From: Neelides folsomi
Lineage: Eukaryota > Arthropoda > Collembola > Neelipleona > Neelidae
Direction of reading: 5' to 3'
DNA: 64,000 nt
Assembly: GCA_034687125.1 (NCBI GenBank)
Contig: JAQGBZ010000042.1
Coordinates: 213,428 to 277,427, forward strand
The notes under the pieces are model-generated. The model had not been told where the DNA came from, made no database searches, and saw only the letters and a list, made by a program, of their open reading frames with translations. Below, piece after piece: positions 9,701 to 22,100 of the stretch. The translations under genes and the position numbers were made by a program. Position 1 is the first letter of the stretch. Each line of letters starts with the position of its first letter.

Positions 9701-12700
9701 ACGAGAGCTATTTACTCCTTCCCCTATTTAAAATGTTAGAGCACAAAAGGATTCTCTCCCTTTCACACACACACACCACAATCACTCACTCCGTTTTCTC
9801 CCAAGATGTGAATGTTTCGTTGTGTGGAGGATCCGAGGAAAAGATCACCGACACAAAAGAAAGGCATTGTAGGGGCTTATAAATATATAAATTGGTCCAA
9901 TATCTGTATTTCCGACCTTTCCACCAAATTTGAACCAGTTGGGGAAATCTTTTTATTGTGTGGGAGAATCGGAGATCCGTCCACTACTCGTAGAAAGCTA
10001 ATGCCCACTAAAGGATTACTTTTCCTTCTCAATATACCCGGGTTTATTTGATCTCCGGAATAAATTGAATGGAGTTAAAAACTCCATTTTGTTTTCTCTC
10101 CCATTATACCCATACTTGGGTAGTAAAAAGGAACGTCTCTGGTGGATCGTCTCCAAGTGTGTATAACATTCGAATACATACAAATCGGATTGAATTGATC
10201 ATTTTGGTTCCGAACCACACACAAATAAACACACACACATACGGCAAATACGGATTATTACATAGAGAGTTATAGTGAAGGAGAAGGTAAATATAAATCG
10301 ATGCCCTTATTTCACTTTCCATTACTTTTTAGTACAACAAAGTGAAGTCGAGGCATTCGGGTACTTTATCGTATGTTTGTTTTATGGCTTCTGGTATTCC
10401 CTTACAATTGATCTCTTACTTTCCAATACTTGCAATACTTTACTTTCATACTATTCCTTAATACACAATGTTGAGCATTATTATTATTTGGTTTTATGCG
10501 AAACTCAATATATTGTAATGCTAGTAAATATCTTCACAGTAGAACATGATACATTGATCTTTTCCTACTTGTTTGCTACATAGTTGTGAACGTGTAACGA
10601 GTACTCATTGTGCTGTTGAAATATTCTCAAGACATTAATCATTGACGCGTCTTTCTCTTCAAAGTGGAGTTTAATGTTAACTTTATATTTTATTTATCTT
10701 TTACATATTTCATTTATTGAAAAGATCCTGATGTGCGATGCGATGTTTAACATCCCTTAATGCTTTTCTCATTAAAGTAGTGAAGGTAATAATATTCCAA
10801 AGCTCATTTCGTCATTGATAGGTGAATTAGTATGTCTTTAAAGGAGTTGAGAGGTTCGAAGAGGATTGTAATTCGATTGTAGATTATTCATTTGGATTAG
10901 TTGAAAGTGAATCTGAAATTCTAATTTGACTCCCTCATCGACTTTCCACCGTCGGAGATGGTGAGGTGGAGATAGCACCGCCCTATGTGAGAGAGTGAAA
11001 AAAAGGAGAAGCTGGAGGAATGATGGTAATGTGGATAAAGGTCTGGGCAAATGGCTCGCTCAAACCCTCTGATATATGGGAGATATAAAGAATCAAAACG
11101 TCCGTGTCGTTGCTCATTTATTCCCTCTTTTTCTCAACATATTCGCCGTCTGTTGCCCCATTTCGCTTTTCTACACATTATGGAGATTGGGAGACAATTG
11201 AGAGGGAGAGATGAGCGAAGCTACCGGACTCACCAGAATTCCGATGATATAATATAAACCTCCCGTTTGTTCTCCACTTACAGAAAGGCTGATGGGATGA
11301 GAGGAAGAAAGAAAAGCTTCAAGGATTCATTCCTCATCCCCCCCATCTTTTCTTCCCTTTCATTCCTCGGGTCTTTTCATCCGCTTCGCTCAAACCGGAG
11401 CTCAAAAGCGACGGTAATTAAATTCTGATCCCTTTTTTGATTTCTTCCGTTCCAAATCTGAATTATTGGGATTTAATTTTTTTACAACTTTGTATAGTTA
11501 GGTAATAGTAAATGGATGGGGTGCTGTTTCTATATGATTTCTTACCTTGTAATATTTGATCAATTAGTTCTTTAAGGGCTTATTTGCTTCATGCTTCTAC
11601 TCCTTTTTATATGATTTTGATAGTCAGCATTAATAATTGGATTATGCAAATGAGCATCATTAAAGAAGGTCCCGAGTAAGAGAATTACATGATGTTTAAC
11701 GGACAATTTGCTACAATGTGGTTTGGGCGGCAATTGAGGGGAAAAGGTTTAAAAATGAAATGAAAATGAGAAATTTGATAAAGATTCCATTAAAGATAAT
11801 TGAGCGAGTTTGTTTGAAAAGCCCAGTTTTTTGTTTTCAAGATGCGTTTGTGGAATATCTGGTTATTTATTCAAAGCTTTGACTTATAGCTGTTTGAATA
11901 AGTGATGATCTTGTAGGAGTGGAGGAAAAGAGAGAAAGAATATTTCAATTGCCATTTCATCGAGTGATCTTATTGAGGTTAAATGTGGGTTTATTCATCC
12001 ATTGGAATTGGAATATCAAATATTTAAATGTAGAACATTCCGCCATTTGTCCCAACGAGTCATTCATTCCTTTAAATTCTTCCCAACAATTTTCTTAAGA
12101 AAAATGTTACAGGAATGGACGGAGCTTGAAGACTTTGAGATAGGAGATCCACATACATTACACATATATATTATTTTCCCCTCCCGTCTCCCGGTCCTTC
12201 GTTTAATCATGAATAAATATTATATGAGCTTAAACTTTACACGCATTTTTCCTTATTCCTCACTTTCTTTAAAATATCTTCGGAAGTTGGATAACATTTT
12301 TTCCGTCGTCGTGTGAGAACTGTATGTGTGTGATGTGGAGTTTCCTTTTTTTGTTTCGTGGCATACCTCCGTCTACACTTGGGCATGTTCAAAGCTCCAG
12401 CTTCTACCTAGGTATACAACCAGATATGTGTAATTGTGTCTATCCCAATTTTACTTGATGGGCATAGACTCTGTAAGTATCCCCTAGCTGTGCTGGTGCA
12501 GGAAATATCAAGTCTTTTATGTTTTTTACAATTTACTTTGCAGCAGGGACATTGAACACAATATGTGGATATGTGAAAAAATGTAATTTAAAATGCATAA
12601 TCCAATAGACAAACACTTAACAGGAGATAGAGGTCTTTTTCTCAACCACAATTTACTATTGTTTATATATGAAATAATATTTTATATACGATTATTCATA

Positions 12701-15700
12701 CCCATACTTATGTATTGTGCAAACTTTTGATTTGATTGTAGGTGTGATCGTTGTAAAAGGGAGTTTGAAGTAAGAATACTTTGGAAGGAAAAAAAGAGTT
12801 AAAAACTATCAATAACAAAAGTACGATAAGTATTGGAAAATTGAAATATGAGGAGTAGTCGATAAAAGTCGTAGGCCATTTGTGGAATTTAAAATTGGCA
12901 AATATTCTCATTTATAGTTAGTTGTTAGAAGGTGTATTTTCATTTCATGTGTATTTATGCATTTACTATTTACATTAAGTTGAAATGAACATTTATTTCC
13001 AATGCGAACACTATTTCCAATACTCGTTCATTCTGTGGAATGATAATGTTTGAGAATGGGCTGTAAGGTTGAGGCATTCATATTTATCAACTTTGTTATT
13101 TGACTCTCGTTCTCGTAGAACAAACAGAGAAATTTGTGAGCGACGCCACCATTCGATGGCTCTCCAATTAAAGAGTGTTGAGTAAATTGTTTGAACTTTT
13201 ATCGCACAACCATAAGGGCAATGGCACGACGTTCTTCCCCAATCTACCCGTATAAAATATGCAATTATAAATATCTTTTGAGACCCGATCAGGACCCCAA
13301 CAACCATTTTTTAAAAGGGCAAATGATACACATAAAACTCTTAGCATAAGTTATGGTTTTATCCGAAGGCTTACACTTAATAAATTTTGTATTTAAGGTT
13401 CAAAAGTTTATTATAATCTTTTGAAAAATGTGGTGGAAGTAAAATACAACTGTCGTTCGTGAAACATAAACCTCACTCAACTTTTTCACCAATGGTTTTG
13501 GTTGTACATATATCCATTTTTTGATATTTCCTCCTTCACTTTGCCCAAATCTCTTGCGCATAGGGAATTCTCAAGAGATTTTATAATGCATTAGGAGCCG
13601 AGCGGAGGGGAAAAAGAATTCAAAAACTTTAACCCAACGGAAAGAAGCAGTTGGAGAAGATTTTTACAAGGAGAATTTGTAATAAGTCATACAGCTTTCA
13701 CACGGCCATTTCATTTCATTCTTCGGCCTTATTAGAAAATCTACATTCATCAGCTACGTCATAAATCTTCGTCCTCTTCATCTGATTAAATATTCTATAT
13801 AGGATTTATCAATTACCTCCGCCCTTTTCCTCCTCACTCACTTCGTTCTCCTAAGTCTTCTAATCTCTTCAAGAATGTGCAACCGCTCAGACTCCGCACA
13901 TCAAACACACGTGAGAAAGATATTTTATGCAAGGTGAATGGCTCGGTAATTAAATAGTAATAGATAAATACAATTGTCAATTTATCAACTCCAGTTATTG
14001 AGAGGATATAAAAAGAATAAAGAACAAAAAGTTTACATTTTTATTTGATTGTAAATACAATAAAACTTCTGATCCTCCCAGAGACGAAACTTTTCAAACA
14101 ACTGAAACGAGGAATAGGCTAGGGGGGATTGAGCAAACAACCTCTATAATAATAAAAGCCATTTCAAGAGTTTAAAAAAGACTGAAAGGATTTTTTACAA
14201 AAAAACTTTTTGTAGCTCATATGCATAAAGATGAATGATTTCGTATACTTTGCGTATTAAACCCTGTTGGTGCATTATGTTCTTTTGTACAATTTGTGTC
14301 TCATTTTCAGAGGGGGTTTAATTATATGGGAGTTGAGTTGTAATTGGAAGTGAAACAGGTCTCTGTTATTCCCTAATTCCGCTCCTTGATTAATCAAGTC
14401 GTGGTGCGGGGGTCTGGTCCTCATATTGTGATGGATCATCATAGGAGGTTATGTGTGTCATATTATGGGTCGGGAGAGAGATGGTGATCGAAGATATTAC
14501 CAAAACCCATCGGAGGGGCCTGGCAAACTATGTATAAATACTATTCATAATGCTTCGAGAGTGAATAGCCCTTTAAATCACAACCACCCTCGTTTTTTCA
14601 TTTAAGCCCTTCGCTCTCCCCTGTCGTCCCATCAACTTTCGAACGGCGGCCGAGGAAGTGAGTATAGAATTACTCTAATAGCTCACAAAACTCCTCTCAA
14701 GCTCAAATGGCAAAATGGAACTCTCACACACATTTATCCGTCGGAGTGAATCCAATTTAAAAGTTCCATATTTCGTCCACTCCCTCAATTTGTGCTTTAA
14801 ACAACTTTTAGTGCTTTTAATATTACAAGAAGACTCCATTCATGGTCTATTTGATTTCCTAATATTCCGAGTTAATCATTAAGGTGTAAATAATAAACTA
14901 ACATTAAAAATTCACTTGGGTAAATACAGAATATTTATAAATGACTATTTTCCTATTCCAACATCCTTCATCTATGTATGTATTTTACATCATTATAATA
15001 TTCCATGGTTTGAAAATTGTATTTTTATAGATATACAGTTTGTATATCTATAAAATGTTTGTATTATTTATAAGAATAATATCAGAGAAAATAGTGGTTT
15101 ATTAAATATTTTTATGTAGGTAGAGTTTATACTGATTGTATTAAAATCATACAGCTGATAAACTCTCATATCTTTCTCCTTATCTTCCTCATTATGAGAA
15201 TTTATAAGAGAGACGAAAGGACTGTTTTTGTTCACAGCAATTGTCTACGAGGGATATTATATACCAAGCATCAACATTAATAGAAGGAAACCGCAGAGGA
15301 GAAAAAAAGTCCTTTGGTTCTCCACAACCAAAGTTTATTCCTTACCAAATCTCCTTCCATATTACCCTGTGGAGGAGGAAATGAAGGAGGACGGGGAAAC
15401 TGTAGTGGAAACGAACATGTTCAAATGTGAATGAATTTAAGGATAAATATACGGAAGATCGTCCCATAGACTTCCTATGTATTAACTACGAAAGTATTTA
15501 CTTATGTAAGGACATATAATATGTTTTATATATGAAGTCAGTAAAGGAGAAAAGAATGTGAAAACGAGGGAGAGAATCGGAAGGAGTAATTAATCATCTG
15601 CAAGGAGTTATTTCAACGACCATGGGCTTTGACTTTAACTCTACAAACCCAATACGACTTCCAACGATGTCTTCACATGTCTTCTCATAATTTCCCTCCA

Positions 15701-18100
15701 CTCAGCGTTCTTATTGTGTTTGGCAAAAGGGAAAAAAACTGGGTTTTCTATTTCCTCAAATCGAATTTCTTTCTAAAGTCAAAGTTGTAACTGAGGGTGA
15801 AATGTGAAATTGAGGGAATCAGAATTCATTCGTTTTTTGTTTCCCAAAGAATCGGAGAAATCTGTCAAGACATTTGCTCTCTCTATGGATCCTCATTCTC
15901 CTTTGGTAGTTCCCTACCTTCCTAACGAAGTTATAGAAAAGGAAAAAGATTTCCCTCTATGAAAAGTATTATAATAATAATTCAGGGCCTTGTCCTGAAT
16001 GAGGATCGGAGAATACATAGAATACCACTTGCGAGGATTTGCATTTGCATTCTCATCTCAACCTCCCATTCCCTCTTTAGTTGGGAGCAGAAGAGGAGAA
16101 TCTCTCTCGAACCACTTCACAAGTTGAATCCAAAGCACTCCCTATACACTATGCGTTCCCTCTATAAGTTCCCCCTATAGTGGGCTATTAGGGCGGTATA
16201 GGGCCTAGTTACAGAGCTCCATGCCCTCAGTCTCGAACCCTCCGTGTATACCTTCCCTGTATACCGGTCGGATATAAACCAGGATATGGATGGGAGAATA
16301 CAAGTATAAGCGGAAAAGTACAGTCTGGCTCAAACCTTTTCGTCGTCGTCGCCTTCTTTCCTCCCTGTACAGTTCCTCTCCACAAATTGAAGCTTGGAAG
16401 ATGAAGGGATCCTGTCCACTTCTCTTCATCATTTACCTCAAAACTTCCTAGCCTTTCCCAGAATGCCCACAATGACAGACTTACCCATGTATTAATATTC
16501 CTTTAAAGTATATTATTATGGTATTATGCTGCAGAAATATTCTATACAAAATCTTACATTTATATTCCATATAAGTATGAACGCTTATACTAACATAATA
16601 AATATACTGATATGTATTATAAATGTGTATGTATGAAAGTATTATAAATTGAATTGGGTCCTACCAGGAACTTGGTATGCAAAAGCTTAGTTAGACCAAA
16701 GGCCGCCCCATGTAACCAGAACGTGTATCAGATCCTTCCCATTACACGCCTAATTCAACCATTTCACCTTTCAAATCTACATGGAAGAAGGTTTATATGT
16801 ACCATTTATACGAGAGTAGAGCAGAGTCAAAGGGATAATTGAATCTGACAGTCAATTTACTCTTGCAGGTCTCTACGACTCTCGCAGGGTCCGTAATAAA
16901 GACTCAAAACTTTTACCTTCGCCATTCCTAGCTATTGCCACTCTGTTGAAAAGGGCCGAGGGACTGGAAATCTCCTTTGAGCAGCGAACACACAGCCAAA
17001 CCACCACCAGTAGCCTATATGTATTTATTACTAACAAGGAGGAAAAAAGTACGACACGGCAAGGCGTCTGAGCTCAATATTTTCCTCGCCTTTTCCTCCA
17101 TTTCCCTTGGAGAGACAAAGAGAGTGAATGGCGAAACAAGGAGAATTAATTATCAATCTGTCCATTCTTCCCCATCCAACTAATTTACAAGGACAGTGAG
17201 AGCGAGGTGTGAAGAAAGGGGCGCATAATGGATAAATGTGGAAAATGGGAAAACATGACACTCGAATATGAAAAAAGAATAGTTAATCCTTTCTGGAAAC
17301 TCGAAGGCAAATCCCCTCACCCTTCAACCCTTTGAAGAGTCAAAATTAAGGATTCCTTGCGGGAGTCGACGGCAAAGAGGCATTTAAGCATCAAAATGCT
17401 CCAATCCATTTTATAATACAATGTTATCATTCCAAGTGTAAATTCAAGTCTGCCGCCATTGAGAGAAAGAGAGAAGTTTAAAACAATTAGGAACGGTAAT
17501 TTGAGAGTCCCTTCGAGAGGGAGATTCATGTTTAAAATTGTAAATATGAGGGAAAGGTCATTGTTTGCAACTCCAATGGAGCCCATGAGAAGGAATAAGT
17601 CATGCTCATGGGGTCTTTCGCGTTCTCCCTTCTGCTTTGCTTACCTAATTGCTCCGCTTTTATTGTGGATCCTCGGCTCAATGCGGGCGAACCCTTTTCT
17701 CCCTGGAATGCCAGAACCACTTTAACTCTCCGACTTGTTCGTTCCTCCTTGGCCTTTTATCTCATAGGAGACTCGGCGTTCTCAACAATTGGAACTTCCT
17801 TCATCAGCCCTCAATCAGATTGATCTGGACGGAATTCCTCCGTAATCACACTTTGAATTAACTTACCCAAACAACTGACTCCGTCCAGTTCTAACTTCCC
17901 TTAACATGAGTATCATAAAACAAATAGAAAAGTATTCCAAATGCCTAGGTAGGACAGTGAGACCGAAGGTGTAAGTCGAAGTGAAGCAGCTACCGGTGGA
18001 GCCATGAAAGGATGAGATAGAAAAAGATGATTGAGAACCTCAGTCTCTCATTACGCATTTAAGATTAAAGAGGAAGTGGAGTGAGTAGCCGTGAGTAAGT
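6720..18100. other. Long non-coding stretch, no defensible gene
   Basis: Over 11 kb with only short ORFs that lack family resemblance, show no consistent splice structure and overlap others on the opposite strand. Visible content: pyrimidine-rich and GAGAG-rich tracts, CA-rich runs near 9,763, a strong acceptor-like tract before 8659, and the 15-bp-stem hairpin at 15023-15055. It probably belongs to the far upstream region of the Atrophin-like gene (inference from position only). Confidence 0.55.
15023..15055. repeat. Perfect inverted repeat, 15-bp arms, 3-nt loop
   Basis: The left arm TTTTATAGATATACA (15023-15037), spacer GTT and right arm TGTATATCTATAAAA (15041-15055) are exact reverse complements. 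It is too short to be a standard microRNA precursor. It may be a cruciform-prone AT palindrome or the end of a small fold-back element. Confidence 0.9.
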
Positions 18101-18479
18101 ACGGAGCTAAGTACAGAGTGTATGACTCTTATTTCGCCATTTGGAACGGAATCTCGTGATTCTTGATCCTCCCAAGCATTCGAGGAGGAGTTGCATGGTC
18201 TTCATTGGCAAGGTATATGGGGCTGGTTGGAGGAACTCGAGCTGTGGATTATGAGTGGAGGGGCGAGGGATTCGGTTGTTGGGAACTCTGTGTGTAAGAG
18301 AGGCCGGAGGAGAGAACTCAGACGGCAAAAGGGGCTACAAACAGCTGCAACAACCAACTCACAGTCAGACCCATGCAGCTCACCCAGCAGCAAACCTCTC
18401 CCAGCTCAGAGCGAACACACACACAGAAGAGACGGCCGTGCATTTGGGCCTACTAGCTCCATTCTCTCCACTCTCCTTA

Positions 18480-18970
18480 TATCTCCCTCGATTCTCTCCC
18501 TAATATAATATATTCCCTCGTATATATACCTCCACGAGAGAGAGAGAGAGAGAGAGAGAGTTTAAGGACTAGAGACAATTTGAAGGAGTCGGATTGTTTA
18601 ACTTTACATTCAACTCATCTTTGGCAAAAGGTGATCCACTTTTATTGTGATCAAGTGATAATTAATTAAATGATTACTTTGGAAGTTATTCCTAAAGCAC
18701 AATCCCTCGTGTAACCAACTCACACGTCATCATCCTCATAATCAAAGTGATCAAGTTTGTATTATTAAAAGGAGTGTCGGTGGAGTTTTCGTGCTCGAAT
18801 CATCAAGTTCAAGAGATATTCCCTTGCGACGTCGCGACGTCAAGAGTCAAATCAAGACAACATCACATGAGTATATTATACACACTTACCTATATCACTA
18901 CTTAACTTATATTAAATTGAAGTGAACGACCAGCTCGCACACGTAGAAGTTCCATATAAGTATAAATAGT
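18480..18970 (+). promoter_or_regulatory. Candidate promoter region of the Atrophin-like gene
   Basis: Features cluster here: TATATATA near 18520, a (GA)n tract at 18536-18560 (a GAGA-factor type site in arthropods), the palindrome GACGTCGCGACGTC at 18828-18841, and a good TATA box, TATAAATAG, at 18961-18969. About 140 bp after that box a consensus splice donor occurs. Assignment to the Atrophin-like gene is inference: it is the next + strand gene, and its start-codon exon appears to have an upstream acceptor. Confidence 0.35.
18536..18560. repeat. (GA)n microsatellite
   Basis: A pure GA/AG dinucleotide run of 25 bp. In arthropod promoters such runs bind GAGA-type factors; here it could equally be a simple microsatellite. 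Confidence 0.95.
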
Positions 18971-18990
18971 TCTATTAAAGTATAATTCTC

Positions 18991-19107
18991 GCTCTCTTCT
19001 TTCATTCGGAAGTGTTGTTTGTGTTTATAACCATTTCAAAGTGTTTCCGTTACTGAGGCCCATTCTCTCGTGACACAAGGCCTAATTAAATTGGATCTCT
19101 TTCACAG
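18991..19107 (+). other. Candidate non-coding 5' exon with splice donor
   Basis: It starts about 30 bp after the TATAAATAG box at 18961 and ends with TTTCACAG|GTAATC (donor GT at 19108-19109). It has no long ORF. If real it would splice to the acceptor at 38795-38796, making a 5' UTR intron of about 19.7 kb. This is a pattern-based guess without transcript support. Confidence 0.3.
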
Positions 19108-22100
19108 GTAATCAACTCGTTGTGGGTTTTATTATATTTCTCTTTTTTATTTATCCTCCACCAACTCTTTGATGACTTTGATCATCAAAATCAATTGCCG
19201 ACAAAAGAGGTGAAGATTTTGATGGGAAATCTTTAAACTTTTCCCCAAAACTTTTATGGAAAGAAAACTCCATTTTGATACACTTTTATAGTACAAAGGC
19301 CCAAACCATTGAGAAATGATCCTGCAGAGCATAATGGGTTTTTGACATTATATATGATCACTTTGGCAAACATCTTTTAAATGTTAATGAGTTTAATAAG
19401 CCAGAGTTGTTTTGTTTGCTCATTCGCATTATTGCGCGTAGCTGAGGATGAGCGAGTGGAAGTCCACGTGTGTGTATGTGTGTGTTCTCACATACCTACT
19501 TTTATTAATGCTACAAATATGCACAAAAAAATTCTCATCCTTTCTCATACAGATGCAACATTGTAAGTACACATTGACGCGGACAAGGGCGCAGGGTATG
19601 TACAAGACGACTCATCCCAGACGAACTTCATCCCATTGAAAAAAACTTTATTGGAGGTTTTGGATTGAATGATGAAATTGGGGAATTTGACAAATGCGAA
19701 GATGGGCCGAGGGGCTTAAATACAATGTAATTGTGTAACAATTACGAAACCCGGGTTTTATTAGGAGTTTAGGAGATCGGAATGGGTAAAGATGGCCGTA
19801 AATTGGTTTCGTTTGGCGGAGGAAGGAATGGAAGGAAGGTTTATGGACTCGCCAGTTGGAGAGTGAAGCGATGGATGGGAACAAAGAGAGATTGAGATTT
19901 ATTGAGACAGGAAACAGTTGCAAATTTTAGACGGGGAGGATAGCCGAAGCGTGTCTGAGCAGTAAAACAGAGCCCATGAACTCTCCACTCTCCTCCTCTC
20001 CTCATTTGATAAGGATAGAAGTGAGGAACTGAGGATTCCCTTAAAAATATTGAGAAAAGGAAGATGATGAGATTGGAGTGGAATCGCTCTCCTATTTCTC
20101 CATTCTTCAACATCTATAAATATTAAATGCCATTCTTTGCACTATTTCTACAAAGGTCTCCAATAAGCCTTATGCATTTGTTATTTCCACTGTTTGTATT
20201 TTGATCAAGGTGAGGAAAAGCCAAACAATTAAGGTTGAATACAAATCTTGACTCAATTTTCCGAATCAAATTCTTCAAGTGTCGCTGGGCAAATCTAATC
20301 ATTGGGAATATACAGGGAACCCTTTGAGAATTCCTCTAAATGCATTACACATGTTTTTCCCAGAGTTTGTATATTTTCATAAAGGGGCAAAATTGGAGGA
20401 ATTTTTCACTTTTTTATCCTTACAATTTTTCACTTTTCAATCTCTTTAAAAAAGAGAATAGTAAAAGGGGAAATAGTGAGAAATGGTTCCTTGGCCAATA
20501 AGTGTACTTGTATGTTCTGAGGATCTCTGCTGAAGATTTTTTTTATTGCCCCAATATGGATCCCGTACTTTGTGCTCCATAATACAATTCGTGAATCATA
20601 TGGACGAGTGATATTACAATACATTGTGCATGGTAAGAATAGACGTCTGTGTTGGGCGAGGTATAAATTTCCCCTTTCCTCTCTCTCTCTTCCCTTGGCA
20701 GGAGAGACGACGGGGTTTAGGGAGGTATGTGAATATTGTGAATAGGACCCCAGATTTGAGTTCAAAAGGAGGAATAAGAATATTCGATAATGCTCAGCAT
20801 ACTATTGCATTATTATTTGGGCGAGTGGTTCAAACATAATGCCTTACCTTCACATAACCTACCTGCGTCCCTAAAATGCCATTTTGAAGAGAGAACAAAG
20901 TAGTGAGGGAATCAATCGGAATTGTCCTGGTAGTAAAATGGCAAATTGATTTTTACTTGGGAGGTTCCTCGGAGCGCTTCCAGCCCCTTTATGTCAAGAG
21001 AAATAAATTGGGAATTTGGGCTTAAGATTGTCAGGCGGCGGTGGGAGAGAGGCGGAGAGTCTCGGCGATCTCTTTTCGGTTTCCAAAAACCTCGACCTCC
21101 AACCTCTCACCCTCGAGTCAGGTTCGATGATAGAACCATTTAGAGATTAACCTCCCACCTACTCAAGATATTGAACTTGTATAAAACACATCATGACTCC
21201 CAATTTTTACCCATTTTCTAAAAGGTCCACAAGTCCACAAAGGAACTCCAGTGGAGGAGAAATCTAAACAACTAATTTTTATGGTGTCCATTGAATTCCA
21301 TTTTGAAAAAAATAGACGATTATTTCTCCGAACTTTGGCTATAAGTATTTCTATAATTGTTTGCCATTAAAAGTTGATTCCTTTATTGGCAAAAGGGGTT
21401 TTCGAACGAGACCTCTGCTCTCTCATTCCTCCGTTTTGGTAACTTGATACTGTTGATAATATCATATTAAAAAAGATATTTATACACATGTTTTTACCAA
21501 CGTCCATCCCATACATGTAAGCAAATTTACCTATACATAATTCTTACATTGGTTATTCTGTATAAAAAAACCAAGCTGTTCCATAGACTTTGCAGAAGAG
21601 TTAACAGACGCAGAATAAAAACCAAGATGTTTAAATTGTTTAATGGTGTAGCATGGTTCTCATGAATGTTATGTATGATGTATCATGCATGTAATTAATT
21701 TTAATGCCTCATGTTCAATATCCCTCATATACCACATCCGTTATTAATCCCCGCCTCATATTTGCAATCATTGATAAACAAATAATATAATTTATTAACG
21801 TTGTTTCAATTAATGTGAGGAAACTTTAAATGTCCCTTGCAATATGCACGAGGTCTTCCCATGTATGTTATTTGCATACCTACATTAGTTCATAAGAAGT
21901 TGGAGCCTATTTGGAATACAACATGTAAACATTCATGCATTGAGATGAATGTCCGTCCATCCAATTTAAACATATTTTATATTCAGTGTGTGTAAATTTG
22001 GGTATGGGAGTTGATGAGGAGCCGACGGTAGTTAGGGCTTTGTCAAGTGTATGTAAGCATTTAGAAGTGGAGGAGGAATATGACTTAATGTACACGTTGA

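Noticed and set aside
16225-16245. B-box-like GGTTCGAGACT on the - strand
   Set aside because: It lacks the conserved CC of a tRNA B box, and no cloverleaf can be folded around it.
17459-17861. Dense cluster of overlapping short frames on both strands
   Set aside because: Several mutually incompatible frames of similar length point to a locally stop-poor stretch and not to a gene.
21120-21137. GGTTC-GATGATA-GAACC mini-hairpin resembling a tRNA T arm
   Set aside because: The TTCGA lies in the stem and not in the loop, and no other tRNA arms are present.
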